Part shown: positions 32,227 through 41,900 of the stretch, in pieces | Position numbering within the stretch: position 1 is the first letter of the stretch | How the letters are laid out: the number at the start of each line of letters is the position of its first letter | NCBI RefSeq assembly: GCF_030408915.1 | Contig: NZ_CP047654.1 | Span: 434,001 to 498,000, forward strand | Direction of reading: 5' to 3' | Source of the DNA: Corynebacterium guangdongense | GTDB lineage: Bacteria > Actinomycetota > Actinomycetes > Mycobacteriales > Mycobacteriaceae | DNA: 64,000 bases | Notes under the pieces: generated by a model | Seen by the model: only the letters and a program-made list of their open reading frames with translations | Told to the model about the DNA's origin: nothing | The model's database searches: none | Program-made: the position numbers and the translations under genes

Positions 32227-34596
32227 ATGAGCAACATGATCGAAATCCGCGGCGCCCACCTGCACAACCTCAAGAACGTCGACGTCGACATTCCGAGAAA
32301 CCAGCTGGTGGCCGTGACGGGCATATCCGGGTCGGGCAAATCAAGCCTGGCGTTCGGCACCATCCACGGGGAGGGGCAGCGCCGGTACTTCGAGTCGGTC
32401 GCGCCGTTCGCGCGGCGGCTGATCGGCAGCGCCACCGACCCTCAGGTCGAGCAGGTCAACGGGCTGCCGCCGACGGTCGCCCTGCGGCAGAACACGTCGG
32501 TGGGTGGGGCACGGTCGACGGTCGGCACGGTGTCCACCATGAGCAACACCGTCCGGCTGCTCTATTCCCGCACGGGCGACTACCCGGCCGGCGTCGGGCA
32601 CCTGGACTCGGACCACTTCAGCGCGAACACGGCGGTCGGCATGTGCCCGACCTGCCACGGCACCGGCGTGGAGTACGTGCCCACCGAGGCCAGCATGGTG
32701 CGCGAACCGGACAAGACGATCAACGAGGGGGCGATCACCGCCTGGCCGGGCGCGTGGGCGGGCAAGAACTTCCGCGACATCCTCGACACGCTGGGCTTTC
32801 CCATGGACACCCCGTGGCGGGAGCTCGACCGGGACACCCGCGACTGGATTCTGTTCACCGACGAGCGCCCGGAGGTCACCGTCACCCCGGACCGGCGGGC
32901 CGACCAGGTGGAGAAGCAGTACCAGGGCATCTGGCGTTCGGTGGCGTCCTACCTGCGCAAGACGCTCGCGGAGACGGAATCGGACACGCTGCGCAGGCGC
33001 GCGATCAGTTTCATGGAGGAACACGAGTGCCCGACCTGCCACGGCCGCCGGCTCTCCGCGGAGGCGCTGACGGTGAGGTGGGCGGGGCTGCCCATCGACG
33101 AACTCAACGCCCTGTCACTGACCAGGCTCAAGACGCTTGTCGACGCCCACCGCACCGACCCCGCCAGCGAGGCCGAAAGACTGCTGCTCGAGGCGCTGGC
33201 GCCCATCGTCGACTCGACCATCGAGCTGGGCCTCGGCCACCTCTCGCTGGATCGCCCGGCGCGCACGCTCTCCGGCGGCGAATCCCAGCGGCTGCGCCTG
33301 GCGGGTCAGCTCCGCAGCGGCCTGTTCGGGGTGGCCTATGTCCTGGACGAGCCGAGCGCGGGGCTGCACCCGGTGGAGCGCACTGCGGTCTCGGCTCTGG
33401 TCCGCCGGTTCATCGGGCAGGGCAATTCCGTTCTGCTGGTGGAGCACGACATGGACCTGGTGGCCCAGTCGGACTGGCTGGTCGACGTCGGCCCGGCGGC
33501 CGGTGAGGGCGGGGGAGAGATCGTCTACTCCGGGCCGCCGGACACCTACGACGCGCAGACGCCGACGGGCCACGCGCTGGCGCACCGGGGCCTGACTCCG
33601 AACAGCCGACCCCGCCCGGCCAGCGGTCACCTGACGCTGGCGGGCATCACGGCGCGCTCGATCCGGGACCTTGACCTGCGCGTCGGGCTGGGCCAGTTCA
33701 CCGCCATCGCCGGGGTGTCCGGATCGGGCAAGACCACGCTGATGAACGTCATCGCCGAGGCTCTGGGCGGCGGCGAAGGGGAACACCCGGGCGTCGTCAC
33801 GCAGGTGCACGGCGAGATCGACCGGCTGGTGCAGATCACCCAGCGCCCGATCGGGCGCACCCCGCGCTCCTGCCTGGCGACCTACGTCGGCTTCTTCGAC
33901 GACGTGCGCCGGCTGTTCGCAGGCACGGCGGAGGCGAGGAAACGCCGATGGACGGTCTCGCGCTTCTCCTACAACGTCAAGGCGGGCCAGTGCCCGACCT
34001 GCCAGGGTGAGGGCACGATCGAGGTGGAACTGGTGTTCCTGCCGGGTTCCTACACCCAGTGCCCGACGTGCCGGGGCGCGCGCTACAACGCGGAAACCCT
34101 CGAGGTCACCTGGCGGGGAGCCACCGTCGCGCAGGTGCTGGGCATGACCGTCGACGAGGCGGCGGAGTTCTTCGCCGGGGAGGGCAGGATCCGCCGGGCG
34201 CTGGACTCGCTGCAGGCCGTGGGGCTGGGCTACCTGCGCCTCGGGCAGGGCGCGCCGGAGCTGTCGGGCGGGGAGGCGCAGCGCATCAAGGTCGCCCGTG
34301 AGCTGTCCCGGGCGCGCCGGGGCCACACGCTCCACCTCCTCGACGAGCCGACCACCGGCCTCCACCCGGCCGATTCCGCGCGCCTGAACCGCGAGCTCCA
34401 CCGGCTCGTCGACGCCGGCGACACCGTCCTCGTCGTGGAGCACGACCTGGCCACCCTCGCCGCCGCGGACCGCGTCATCGAGATGGGGCCCGGCGCGGGG
34501 GAAGAGGGCGGCCGGATCATCGCTGACGCCACGCCCGCGGAACTGACAGCGTCACCGACTCCCACGGGCAGGGCGTTGGCAGCCCGGAGGGGCTAG
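32227..34596 (+). CDS. UvrA-like ABC ATPase (UvrA2-type, short)
   Basis: 789 residues against roughly 950 for housekeeping UvrA. Two ABC cassettes: Walker A GISGSGKSSLAFG (N) and GVSGSGKTTLMNV (C), and signatures LSGGESQRLRLAGQL and LSGGEAQRIKVAREL. Zinc-site cysteines are CPTCHG…CPTCHG and CPTCQG…CPTCRG. The UvrB-interaction region appears missing or reduced, as in UvrA2/DrrC-like proteins linked to DNA-damage or drug resistance. TACACT (32213–32218) is 8 nt before ATG, so leaderless. Confidence 0.87.
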   Translation: MSNMIEIRGAHLHNLKNVDVDIPRNQLVAVTGISGSGKSSLAFGTIHGEGQRRYFESVAPFARRLIGSATDPQVEQVNGLPPTVALRQNTSVGGARSTVGTVSTMSNTVRLLYSRTGDYPAGVGHLDSDHFSANTAVGMCPTCHGTGVEYVPTEASMVREPDKTINEGAITAWPGAWAGKNFRDILDTLGFPMDTPWRELDRDTRDWILFTDERPEVTVTPDRRADQVEKQYQGIWRSVASYLRKTLAETESDTLRRRAISFMEEHECPTCHGRRLSAEALTVRWAGLPIDELNALSLTRLKTLVDAHRTDPASEAERLLLEALAPIVDSTIELGLGHLSLDRPARTLSGGESQRLRLAGQLRSGLFGVAYVLDEPSAGLHPVERTAVSALVRRFIGQGNSVLLVEHDMDLVAQSDWLVDVGPAAGEGGGEIVYSGPPDTYDAQTPTGHALAHRGLTPNSRPRPASGHLTLAGITARSIRDLDLRVGLGQFTAIAGVSGSGKTTLMNVIAEALGGGEGEHPGVVTQVHGEIDRLVQITQRPIGRTPRSCLATYVGFFDDVRRLFAGTAEARKRRWTVSRFSYNVKAGQCPTCQGEGTIEVELVFLPGSYTQCPTCRGARYNAETLEVTWRGATVAQVLGMTVDEAAEFFAGEGRIRRALDSLQAVGLGYLRLGQGAPELSGGEAQRIKVARELSRARRGHTLHLLDEPTTGLHPADSARLNRELHRLVDAGDTVLVVEHDLATLAAADRVIEMGPGAGEEGGRIIADATPAELTASPTPTGRALAARRG

Positions 34597-34607
34597 GATC
34601 AACGCCC

Positions 34608-35141
34608 ATGAACGACCGCCCACGCCAGCACTTCCCCGGCGAGAACGAGCCGAACAACGACCAGACCCAGCAGTTCAGCCGCTATCCCGAGGATTCCTAC
34701 GCCGACCGGGATTTCGCGGGTGGGCGACAGCAGTTCCAGCAGCCCCAGTATGAGCAGCCCCAGTACCAGCAGTACGAACACTACGAGGAGCCGGCCGAGG
34801 AGAAGCGCGGCCCCGGCGCCCTGGCGATGATCATGTCGGTGCTCTTCCTGGTCGCGCTGGTGGCGGCGGGCATCCTCTACTTCCTCTGGCAGGACGCCGC
34901 CGCCCGCGCGGACCGTCAGCCGGCGACGGTGACCGAGACGAGCGTGTCGACCTCCCTCGCCCCGCCGACGACGGTCACGGTGACGGAGGAGGGGCTGCCC
35001 TTCTCCGTTCCCTCGGAGATTCCGAGCGGACTCCCGAGCGAAATCCCGAGTGAGCTGCCCTCGGGCGGCATCGACGTGGAGGGTTTCCTCAACGACCTGC
35101 TGAGCCAGGGCGGCGCCGACGAGCCGGCACCCGCTCCTTAA
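34608..35141 (+). CDS. Hypothetical single-pass membrane protein with low-complexity ends
   Basis: 177 residues. The N-terminal cytosolic region is Gln/Tyr-rich ([19 protein letters not shown]), one helix follows (about residues 67–92), then a Thr-rich linker and an extracytoplasmic repeat [18 protein letters not shown]. No domain recognised; possibly envelope-associated. TAGGAT (34594–34599) lies 8 nt before ATG. Confidence 0.75.
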   Translation: MNDRPRQHFPGENEPNNDQTQQFSRYPEDSYADRDFAGGRQQFQQPQYEQPQYQQYEHYEEPAEEKRGPGALAMIMSVLFLVALVAAGILYFLWQDAAARADRQPATVTETSVSTSLAPPTTVTVTEEGLPFSVPSEIPSGLPSEIPSELPSGGIDVEGFLNDLLSQGGADEPAPAP

Positions 35142-35166
35142 CCGGCGTTCTCGTAGACTGGTCGGC

Positions 35167-36798
35167 ATGTCTGAACCGTCCTCCCCGGAACTTGCCGCCC
35201 ACGTCGCCGACCGTCTCGCCCACCATGTGACCGACGTGGTGCTGTGCCCGGGTTCGCGCAACTCGCCGCTGTCCCTGGCCCTGCTGGCACGCGAGGACCT
35301 GCGCGTCCACGTCCGCCTCGATGAGCGTTCCGCCGCCTTCCTCGCGCTCGGCATGGCCCGGGTCACGGGCCGCCATGTCGCGGTGGTGACCACCTCGGGC
35401 ACGGCGGTCGCCAACTGCCTGCCGGCCGTCGTGGAATCCGCGTCCTCCCACACGCCCCTGGTGATCGTGTCGGCGGACCGCCCGGCCCGCTTCATCGGCA
35501 CCGGCGCCTCCCAGACCATCGACCAGGTCGGCATCTTCGGCTCCTACGCCGACACCGTCCAGGTCGACGCGGACACCGATTTCGGGGAGGCGTTCCGGGC
35601 CACCACGGTGCATCTCAACGTTGCCCTGGACACCCCGCTCGTCGGCGACGCGCTGCCGGGACGTGTCGGCGGCGCCGTCCGCGAGCGGGTGGACCTGTTC
35701 GTCGATCACGGCGAAGTGGCGGTGGATCTCTCCCTGGACACACTGGTCATCGCCGGTGACGAGGCGTGGGAGGTGGCGGGGCTGGAGGACGTCCCGACCA
35801 TCGCGGAGCCCACCGCGCCGGCTCCGTTCCACCCGGTGCACCCGCTGGCTGCGGGGCTGTTCGCCAGGGGCGAGATCTCCACCAGCCGCGAGAGCGACTA
35901 TGCGGACTACGTCGCCAGGGTCCGTCCGCAGCAGATCATCATCGTCGGCCACCCCACGCTGCACCGCCCGGTGCTGCAGCTCATGGCCGCCGAGGACCTC
36001 CGCGTCATCACGCTGTCGCGCACCGCGGACTTCACCGATCCGACCGGCGTCGCCGTGGCCCGCGGCACCCGGGTCAGGACCACCGGAGAGCCGGAGACCC
36101 GCTGGATGACGGTCTGCCGGGCGCTGTCGGACACCGCCGCGGAGGCCGTGCGCACGACGCTTGACGACGCCTCCCTCGGCTTCACCGGCCTCCACGTCGC
36201 CGCCGCGCTCAGTGACGGCCTCGGCGTCGGTGACACGGTCGTTCTCGGGGCCTCGAACCCGGTCCGGGACGCGTCGCTGGTGGGCCTGCCCTACGACGGG
36301 GTCGACGCCTACGCCCCGCGCGGCGCCGCCGGCATCGACGGCACCGTATCCCAGGCGATCGGCGTCGCCCTGGCCACCCAGGCCCGCCACGCCCACGAGA
36401 TCCGGGCGCCCCGCACCGTGGCGCTGCTCGGTGACGTCACCTTCCTCCACGAGGCCGGCGGCCTGCTCATCGGGCCGGACAACCCGACCCCGGAGAACCT
36501 CACCATCGTCGTCGCCAACGACAACGGCGGCGGCATCTTCGAATCCCTCGAGATCGGCGCCGCCCCCCTGCGCGACAGCTTCGAACGCGCCTTCGGCACC
36601 CCACACGAGGCGGACCTGGAATCCCTGGTGGCCGGCTACGGTGCGAACTACCTGCGCGCCGAGAACCTGCGCGAGCTGCTCGAGCACCTCACCGACACCA
36701 CGGAGGATCCCCGCAGCATCACCGTCATCGAGGCGGTCACCACCCGGGCGACCCGCCGGGAGCTGGACCGGGCGTTGAGGACGGCCGTCGGACTGTGA
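35167..36798 (+). CDS. menD: SEPHCHC synthase (2-succinyl-5-enolpyruvyl-6-hydroxy-3-cyclohexene-1-carboxylate synthase)
   Basis: 543 residues, ThDP-dependent. The N-terminal [19 protein letters not shown] (LDERSA form) carries the catalytic Glu; [15 protein letters not shown] is diagnostic of MenD. The ThDP/Mg site is [15 protein letters not shown]…[12 protein letters not shown]. It commits isochorismate to menaquinone. TAGACT (35154–35159) lies 7 nt before ATG, so leaderless. Its stop overlaps the next GTG (GTGA). Confidence 0.95.
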   Translation: MSEPSSPELAAHVADRLAHHVTDVVLCPGSRNSPLSLALLAREDLRVHVRLDERSAAFLALGMARVTGRHVAVVTTSGTAVANCLPAVVESASSHTPLVIVSADRPARFIGTGASQTIDQVGIFGSYADTVQVDADTDFGEAFRATTVHLNVALDTPLVGDALPGRVGGAVRERVDLFVDHGEVAVDLSLDTLVIAGDEAWEVAGLEDVPTIAEPTAPAPFHPVHPLAAGLFARGEISTSRESDYADYVARVRPQQIIIVGHPTLHRPVLQLMAAEDLRVITLSRTADFTDPTGVAVARGTRVRTTGEPETRWMTVCRALSDTAAEAVRTTLDDASLGFTGLHVAAALSDGLGVGDTVVLGASNPVRDASLVGLPYDGVDAYAPRGAAGIDGTVSQAIGVALATQARHAHEIRAPRTVALLGDVTFLHEAGGLLIGPDNPTPENLTIVVANDNGGGIFESLEIGAAPLRDSFERAFGTPHEADLESLVAGYGANYLRAENLRELLEHLTDTTEDPRSITVIEAVTTRATRRELDRALRTAVGL

Positions 36799-37265
36799 AC
36801 CTGCTGGCCTACCTGCGCGGACTCGATGAGGAGCTGATCCGGCGACGGCTCCGCCAGCTGGTTCTGGCCCTGTGGGTCACGGCGATGATCGGGTCGGCGG
36901 CGCTGCTGGGCGGCGCGTGGCTCAATGACCGCACCATCCACTCCGACCCGGGCAGGTCGATGGCGACGGTGACCGAAGCGAGCTGGCTGCGCACCACCGT
37001 GGAGTACCAGGACTCGGAGGGCCGGTACCACTCGCCGGCCACCGGGCTGCTCTACCCCTCCGGGCTCGGACCGGGGCAGCAGGTGTGGGTGACCTACGCG
37101 AAGGATGAGCCGGGGCTGGTGACGGTCGAGGGGCGCCGGTGGACCCTGTCGATCATCCCCGTGCTCTCGATCGCCGCGGTGTCCTCGTTTCTCGCGGTGG
37201 TGGCGTGGTGGGGTGTGGCTAAGCTGGGGCACAGAAAGATTGGGCGAACGGACACCGATTCTTAA
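36795..37265 (+). CDS. DUF3592-type membrane protein
   Basis: 156 residues. Two helices (about residues 22–42 and 113–135) flank a small beta domain ([22 protein letters not shown]…[11 protein letters not shown]) typical of DUF3592. GTG start overlapping the menD stop by 4 nt, so coupled to menD. Unknown function; corynebacterial and mycobacterial menD loci often carry such a gene. Confidence 0.8.
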   Translation: MNLLAYLRGLDEELIRRRLRQLVLALWVTAMIGSAALLGGAWLNDRTIHSDPGRSMATVTEASWLRTTVEYQDSEGRYHSPATGLLYPSGLGPGQQVWVTYAKDEPGLVTVEGRRWTLSIIPVLSIAAVSSFLAVVAWWGVAKLGHRKIGRTDTDS

Positions 37266-37291
37266 CGGTGTGTTTGCCTGGGAGGTGTTTA

Positions 37292-38497
37292 ATGCTGAGT
37301 ATGCGTGTGGCCATCGTCGCGGAGTCTTTCCTGCCGAACATCAACGGAGTGACCAACTCGGTCCTGCGGGTGCTGGAGCATTTTCACCGCACCGGCGTCG
37401 ATGCGGTCGTGATCGCTCCGGCCGCCCGGGACCACCAGGAGGAGGTCGCCGACTACCTGGGATTCCCCATCGTGCGCGTGCCCAGCGTGCGGGTGCCGCT
37501 GATCGATTCGCTGCCGATCGGGGTGCCCAACACCACGGTGCTGGAGACGCTGTACGAATACAAGCCGGACATCGTCCACCTGGCCAGCCCCTTCGTCCTC
37601 GGTGCCTCGGGCGCGCTCGCCGCCCGCAACCTGCGTATCCCCGCGATCGCGCTGTACCAGACCGATGTCGCCGGTTTCGCCACGAAGTATCACCTCGCCC
37701 CGCTCGCCGCGGCCGCCTGGGAGTGGACCCGCACCATCCACAACTCCGCGCAGATGACGCTGGCGCCCAGCTCCCTGACCATCCAGGAGCTGCGTGACCA
37801 CGGCATCCACAACGTCAACCACTGGGGCCGCGGCGTCGACGCGGAGCGTTTCCACCCCTCGAAGCGCTGCGCTGAGCTGCGCCGTGCGTGGGATCCGAGC
37901 GGCCGGAAGAAGATCGTCGGCTTCGTCGGCCGCCTCGCCGCCGAGAAGGGCGTCCACCGCCTGGCGCCGCTGCACGGGCGGGAGGACATTCAGCTGGTCA
38001 TCGTCGGTGACGGCCCCGAGGCCGAGGAGCTGCAGTCGCTGATGCCGGGCGCCGTGTTCACCGGCGCGCTCGGCGGGGAGGAGCTGGCCCGCGCCTACGC
38101 CTCCCTCGACCTGTTCGTCCACGCCGGCGAGTTCGAGACCTTCTGCCAGGCCATCCAGGAGGCCCAGGCCTCGGGTGTGCCGACCATCGGCCCCCGTGCC
38201 GGTGGCCCGGTGGATCTCATCACCGACCGCCACAACGGCCTGCTGCTTGACGTCGCGACCTTCTCCGCTGACCTCCCGGCCGCCGCGGACTGGCTGCTCG
38301 ACGAGGCGCGCCTGCCCGAACTCCGCGCCAATGCCCGGGCGGGCGTGGCTGAGCGCACCTGGGAGTCCCTGGGCGAGCAGCTCCTCGGTTACTACGACCA
38401 GGTGCTGGCGTCGACGAAGCGCAACCCGCTCACCTTCTTTGGCCAGCTCCCGGCGCTGCCGACCTGGGCGGCCCGCGCCCTCGGCGCCCGCGTGTAG
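37292..38497 (+). CDS. mgtA: GT4 alpha-mannosyltransferase MgtA
   Basis: 401 residues, GT-B fold. The N-terminus RVAIVAESFLPNINGVTNSVLRVLEHF and the C-terminal EX7E motif in GEFETFCQAIQEAQASGVP are visible. By synteny (menD–mgtA–menG) and sequence it matches corynebacterial MgtA, which mannosylates glycolipid (GlcA-diacylglycerol) in lipomannan-like glycolipid synthesis. ATG at 37292 has GGGAGGTG just upstream; ATG 37301 is an alternative. Confidence 0.88.
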   Translation: MLSMRVAIVAESFLPNINGVTNSVLRVLEHFHRTGVDAVVIAPAARDHQEEVADYLGFPIVRVPSVRVPLIDSLPIGVPNTTVLETLYEYKPDIVHLASPFVLGASGALAARNLRIPAIALYQTDVAGFATKYHLAPLAAAAWEWTRTIHNSAQMTLAPSSLTIQELRDHGIHNVNHWGRGVDAERFHPSKRCAELRRAWDPSGRKKIVGFVGRLAAEKGVHRLAPLHGREDIQLVIVGDGPEAEELQSLMPGAVFTGALGGEELARAYASLDLFVHAGEFETFCQAIQEAQASGVPTIGPRAGGPVDLITDRHNGLLLDVATFSADLPAAADWLLDEARLPELRANARAGVAERTWESLGEQLLGYYDQVLASTKRNPLTFFGQLPALPTWAARALGARV

Positions 38498-38521
38498 GCG
38501 GCGCTGGCTAGACTTGGCCGG

Positions 38522-39211
38522 GTGGCTAGAGCAGACCTGGACAAGAAGCCCTTTGACGTCGCGAAGATGTTCGACGACGTCGGGAAGAACTACGACCTGA
38601 CCAACACGGTCATCTCCTTCGGGCAGGACGCCCGGTGGCGCAAGCGCGCCCGCCAGCGGCTCGACCTGAAGCCGGGGGAGAAGGTCCTCGACGTCGCCGC
38701 CGGTACGGCCGTCTCCACGGTCGAGTTGGGTAAGTCCGGCGCGTGGGTCGTGGCCTGCGACTTCTCCCAGGGCATGCTGGCCGCCGGCGCCCGGCGCGAC
38801 GTCCCCAAGGTCGTGGGCGACGGCATGCACCTGCCCTTCGCGGACGAGTCTTTTGACGCGGTCACCATCACCTACGGCCTGCGCAACATCCACGACCACC
38901 AGGCGGCGTTGCGCGAGTTCGCGCGGGTGACCAAGCCCGGCGGACGACTGCTGGTCAACGAGTTTTCGACTCCGGTGGTGCCGGGCTTTTCGACGCTCTA
39001 CAAGGAGTACCTCATGCGCCTGCTGCCGAAGGTCGCGCGTGTCGTCTCCTCCAACCCGGAGTCCTACGAGTACCTTGCCGAGTCCATCCGCGCCTGGCCG
39101 GACCAGGACGAGCTCGCCGCCCAGATCAACCACAACGGGTGGACCGACGCCGGCTACCAGAACCTCTCGCTGGGCATCGTCGCCCTGCACTCGGCGGTCA
39201 AGCCGGGCTAG
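38522..39211 (+). CDS. menG: Demethylmenaquinone methyltransferase
   Basis: 229 residues, SAM-dependent methyltransferase of the UbiE/MenG family. [13 protein letters not shown] at the N-terminus, SAM motif [19 protein letters not shown], then [15 protein letters not shown] and [13 protein letters not shown]. Final step to menaquinone. GTG start with TAGACT (38509–38514) 7 nt upstream, so leaderless. Confidence 0.95.
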   Translation: MARADLDKKPFDVAKMFDDVGKNYDLTNTVISFGQDARWRKRARQRLDLKPGEKVLDVAAGTAVSTVELGKSGAWVVACDFSQGMLAAGARRDVPKVVGDGMHLPFADESFDAVTITYGLRNIHDHQAALREFARVTKPGGRLLVNEFSTPVVPGFSTLYKEYLMRLLPKVARVVSSNPESYEYLAESIRAWPDQDELAAQINHNGWTDAGYQNLSLGIVALHSAVKPG

Positions 39212-39260
39212 CCGGCCCCGAACCCAGGGGAGGGCGCCCCGGCCCCACGGTCGGGCGTTC

Positions 39261-40514
39261 TCAGGACCATAGCGGGGTGCCGCGGCGCACGGCGGAAACC
39301 GTGCCCCCGGCGGCGCGCCACAGGCGGGCCATGAGGTCGCGGTCCTCGTCGGTGATGAGGTTGGCCATGAGCCGGGCGGCCGTGGGCATGAGCCTCGCTC
39401 CGACGGGGCCGCGCAGCGCCAGGGGGCCGACCGCCGGAAGGAATTTCGGGTAGGTCAGCAGTCTGGCGGCGGTGCGGGCGAGCAGGAACGCCTCGCCGTA
39501 GCGGTCGCGCAGCAGCTGCGGCCAGACGTCGGTGAGGTCGGCGTAGCCGGCGTCGAGAAGCGTCACGGCGTGCTCGGCCATCTCGAGGCCGTAGTCGATG
39601 CCTTCGCCGTTGAGGGGGTTCACGCCGGCGGCGGCGTCGCCGATGATCATCCAGTTCCTGCCGGCGACGCCGGAGACGGCGCCACCCATCGGGAGCATGG
39701 CGCTGGTGACGCGTTCGGGTTCACCGAGGCCCCAGTCGGTACGCTGCTGGCGGGCGTAGTGGGCGAGCAGCTTCTTGGTGTTGAGCCTGGCTGGGCGGGC
39801 GTCGGTGGAGAGGGCGCCGCAGCCGAGGTTCACGGTCCCGTCGGCGAGCGGGAAGATCCAGCCGTAACCGGGGAGGATCGTGTCGTCCTCGTCGCGCAGC
39901 TCGACGTGGGAATGCATCCACGGGTCGTCGCTGCGCGAGGACGACACATAGGAGCGGGCGGCGATGCCGTAGACCTCCCCGCGGTGCCACTCGCGGCCCA
40001 GCTGCCGGCCGAAGGTCGAGCGCACGCCGTCGGCGACGATGACCCACCTGGCGCGCACGGTCGATTCGACGCTGGAACGGGTCACGGTGACGCGGGTGAG
40101 CGTCCCGTCGATGACGTCGGGCGCCGTGGCGGTCGCGTTGTCCCAGACGGTCGCGCCGCCGGCGATGGCCGCGCGGGCGAGGTACTCGTCGAACGCGGTG
40201 CGCGGCATGGCGGAGCCGAGCGTGCCGTAGGCGGAGGAGGGCCAGGGGGCGGTGACGTCGCCGCCGTAGCCGTGGAGTTTCAGGCCATGGTTGACGTAGT
40301 GGGACGTGATGGCGTCGGCGAGTCCGAGGCGCTCCAGCTGGTGAATAGCCCGTGGCGTGAGTCCGTCACCGCAGGTCTTGTCCCTGCCCAGGGGCCCGGC
40401 TTCGACGACGAGGACCTCGTGGCCGGCCCGGGCGGCGTGGAGGGCGGCGGCGGAACCGGCGGGCCCGGCGCCGACGACGAGGACATCAACTGCAACATCA
40501 GACACGTCCGCCAT
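39261..40514 (-). CDS. menJ: Menaquinone reductase MenJ / geranylgeranyl reductase-family flavoprotein
   Basis: 417 residues beginning MADVSDVAVDVLVVGAGPAGSAAALHAARAG (FAD Rossmann motif), with MGGAVSGVAGRNWMIIGDAAAGVNPLNGEGIDYGLEMAEHA, the second FAD segment. The order menG–menJ–polyprenyl synthase equals that of mycobacteria, where MenJ saturates one isoprene of the menaquinone side chain; this supports the call. Start at 40514 rather than 40547 because the family begins here. Confidence 0.87.
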   Translation of the reverse strand: MADVSDVAVDVLVVGAGPAGSAAALHAARAGHEVLVVEAGPLGRDKTCGDGLTPRAIHQLERLGLADAITSHYVNHGLKLHGYGGDVTAPWPSSAYGTLGSAMPRTAFDEYLARAAIAGGATVWDNATATAPDVIDGTLTRVTVTRSSVESTVRARWVIVADGVRSTFGRQLGREWHRGEVYGIAARSYVSSSRSDDPWMHSHVELRDEDDTILPGYGWIFPLADGTVNLGCGALSTDARPARLNTKKLLAHYARQQRTDWGLGEPERVTSAMLPMGGAVSGVAGRNWMIIGDAAAGVNPLNGEGIDYGLEMAEHAVTLLDAGYADLTDVWPQLLRDRYGEAFLLARTAARLLTYPKFLPAVGPLALRGPVGARLMPTAARLMANLITDEDRDLMARLWRAAGGTVSAVRRGTPLWS

Positions 40515-40673
40515 TGTCGCATGCGCCGACCCGACAGTGTTTTTCACCCGTGGGGTGGACTACGGTATGTGGGGAAGTTTGCCCGTCGCTTTCGTCGCCT
40601 CCTTCGCCCCGTATATCGGGCGCTCGTCGGCTTTCGGAGGCGAATCCACCACGAGTCCGAGGATCGCCACACC

Positions 40674-41693
40674 ATGACCACTGGCCCGAGCCCGTCACCG
40701 CGCAACATCACGAGCGTGGATCTGGGTGATGCGGACCTCAACGCCCGCATCAGCTCCGGCATGGCTGACGTTGAGGCCCTGCTTGAATCGACCCTGACCA
40801 GGGGAGAACCCTTCATCGTCGAGAAGGTGGCGCACCTGGCCAAGGCCGGCGGCAAGCGTTTCCGCCCGATGATGGCGCTGCTGGCCTCCCAGTACGGCAC
40901 GGCGCCGGGCTGCGAGCGGGTCGTCAAGGCGGCCGTCATCGTGGAGGTCGTGCACCTGGCGACCCTCTATCACGACGACGTGATGGACGAGGCCGACAAG
41001 CGTCGTGGGGTGGAGTCCGCGAACTCCCGCTGGGGCAACTCCGTGGCCATCCTCGCCGGGGACATCCTGCTCGCCCATGCCTCCCGGCTGATGAGCCAGC
41101 TCGACACCCGCACCGTCGGCCACTTCGCCGACACCTTCGAGGAACTGGTCACCGGCCAGATGCGCGAGACCGTCGGCGAGTCCGCCGGGCTCAGCGCCGT
41201 CGAGCACTACATGCAGGTCATCCGTGAGAAGACCGGGGTGCTCATCGCGTCCGCGGGTTACCTCGGCGCGCTGCACGGCGGCGCGGACGAGGAGATCGTC
41301 GACGCCCTGTACCACCTCGGCGGCGTCATCGGCGTGATCTTCCAGATCGTCGACGACATGATCGACATCTTCTCCGCCACCGACGATTCCGGCAAGACGC
41401 CGGGGACGGATCTGCGCGAAGGCGTGTTCACCCTGCCGGTGCTCTATGCGCTCGAGGAGGAGGGGGAGGTCGGCGACGAGCTGCGTGCGCTGCTCACCGG
41501 CCCGCTCACCGACGACGCCGAGGTGGATCGGGCCCTCGAGCTGCTGCGCCGTTCCACCGGCCGCGCGTGCACCATGCAGGTCGTCCAGGGGCTCCTCGAC
41601 GAGGCGGAGTCCTACATCTCCCGCCTGCCCGCCGGCCCGGCCACCGACGCCCTGCGCGCCCTCTCGAAGTACACGATTCACCGCGTGGGCTAA
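40674..41693 (+). CDS. Long-chain polyprenyl diphosphate synthase
   Basis: 339 residues. First Asp-rich motif LYHDDVMDEADKRRG; second QIVDDMIDIFSATDDSGKTPGTDLREGVFTLPVL. It makes the menaquinone side-chain precursor (probably octa- or nonaprenyl diphosphate, the length not readable from sequence). It corresponds to grcC1/ispB at this locus in relatives. The frame is open far upstream, but residues before MTTGPSPSPRNITSVDLG do not belong to the family. Confidence 0.93.
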   Translation: MTTGPSPSPRNITSVDLGDADLNARISSGMADVEALLESTLTRGEPFIVEKVAHLAKAGGKRFRPMMALLASQYGTAPGCERVVKAAVIVEVVHLATLYHDDVMDEADKRRGVESANSRWGNSVAILAGDILLAHASRLMSQLDTRTVGHFADTFEELVTGQMRETVGESAGLSAVEHYMQVIREKTGVLIASAGYLGALHGGADEEIVDALYHLGGVIGVIFQIVDDMIDIFSATDDSGKTPGTDLREGVFTLPVLYALEEEGEVGDELRALLTGPLTDDAEVDRALELLRRSTGRACTMQVVQGLLDEAESYISRLPAGPATDALRALSKYTIHRVG

Positions 41694-41711
41694 CCGGTGT
41701 GACCTGCTGAT

Positions 41712-41740
41712 TTGCTTTCCGGGTGTGGTCTCGTAGTAAT
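41712..41740 (+). promoter_or_regulatory. Promoter for tRNA-Tyr
   Basis: A -35-like TTGCTT (41712–41717) and -10-like AGTAAT (41735–41740) with 17-bp spacing lie about 35 bp before the tRNA. Confidence 0.45.
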
Positions 41741-41774
41741 GTTGTGTTCCGCACCGCACGTGAGTGTGCAGCTT

Positions 41775-41857
41775 GCCAGGTTGTCCGAGTGGCCAAAGGA
41801 AGCGGACTGTAAATCCGCCGGCGTACGCCTTCAGAAGTTCGAATCTTCTACCTGGCA
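41775..41857 (+). tRNA. tRNA-Tyr (GTA)
   Basis: 83-nt class II tRNA. Acceptor GCCAGGT pairs with ACCTGGC, anticodon GTA in CTGTAAA, a long variable arm and a TTCGAAT T-loop. The 3' CCA is not encoded. A strong terminator follows directly. Confidence 0.96.
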
Positions 41858-41862
41858 CAATC

Positions 41863-41900
41863 AACACCCACCAGAGAAATCTGGTGGGTGTTCTCCTTTT
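41863..41900 (+). terminator. Rho-independent terminator after tRNA-Tyr
   Basis: AACACCCACCAG (41863–41874) pairs perfectly with CTGGTGGGTGTT (41881–41892), a 12-bp stem with a 6-nt loop, followed by CTCCTTTT. Confidence 0.92.

Noticed and set aside
39570..40673. N-terminal extension of the polyprenyl diphosphate synthase frame
   Set aside because: The extension lies antisense to menJ and has no family similarity; homology begins after ATG 40674.
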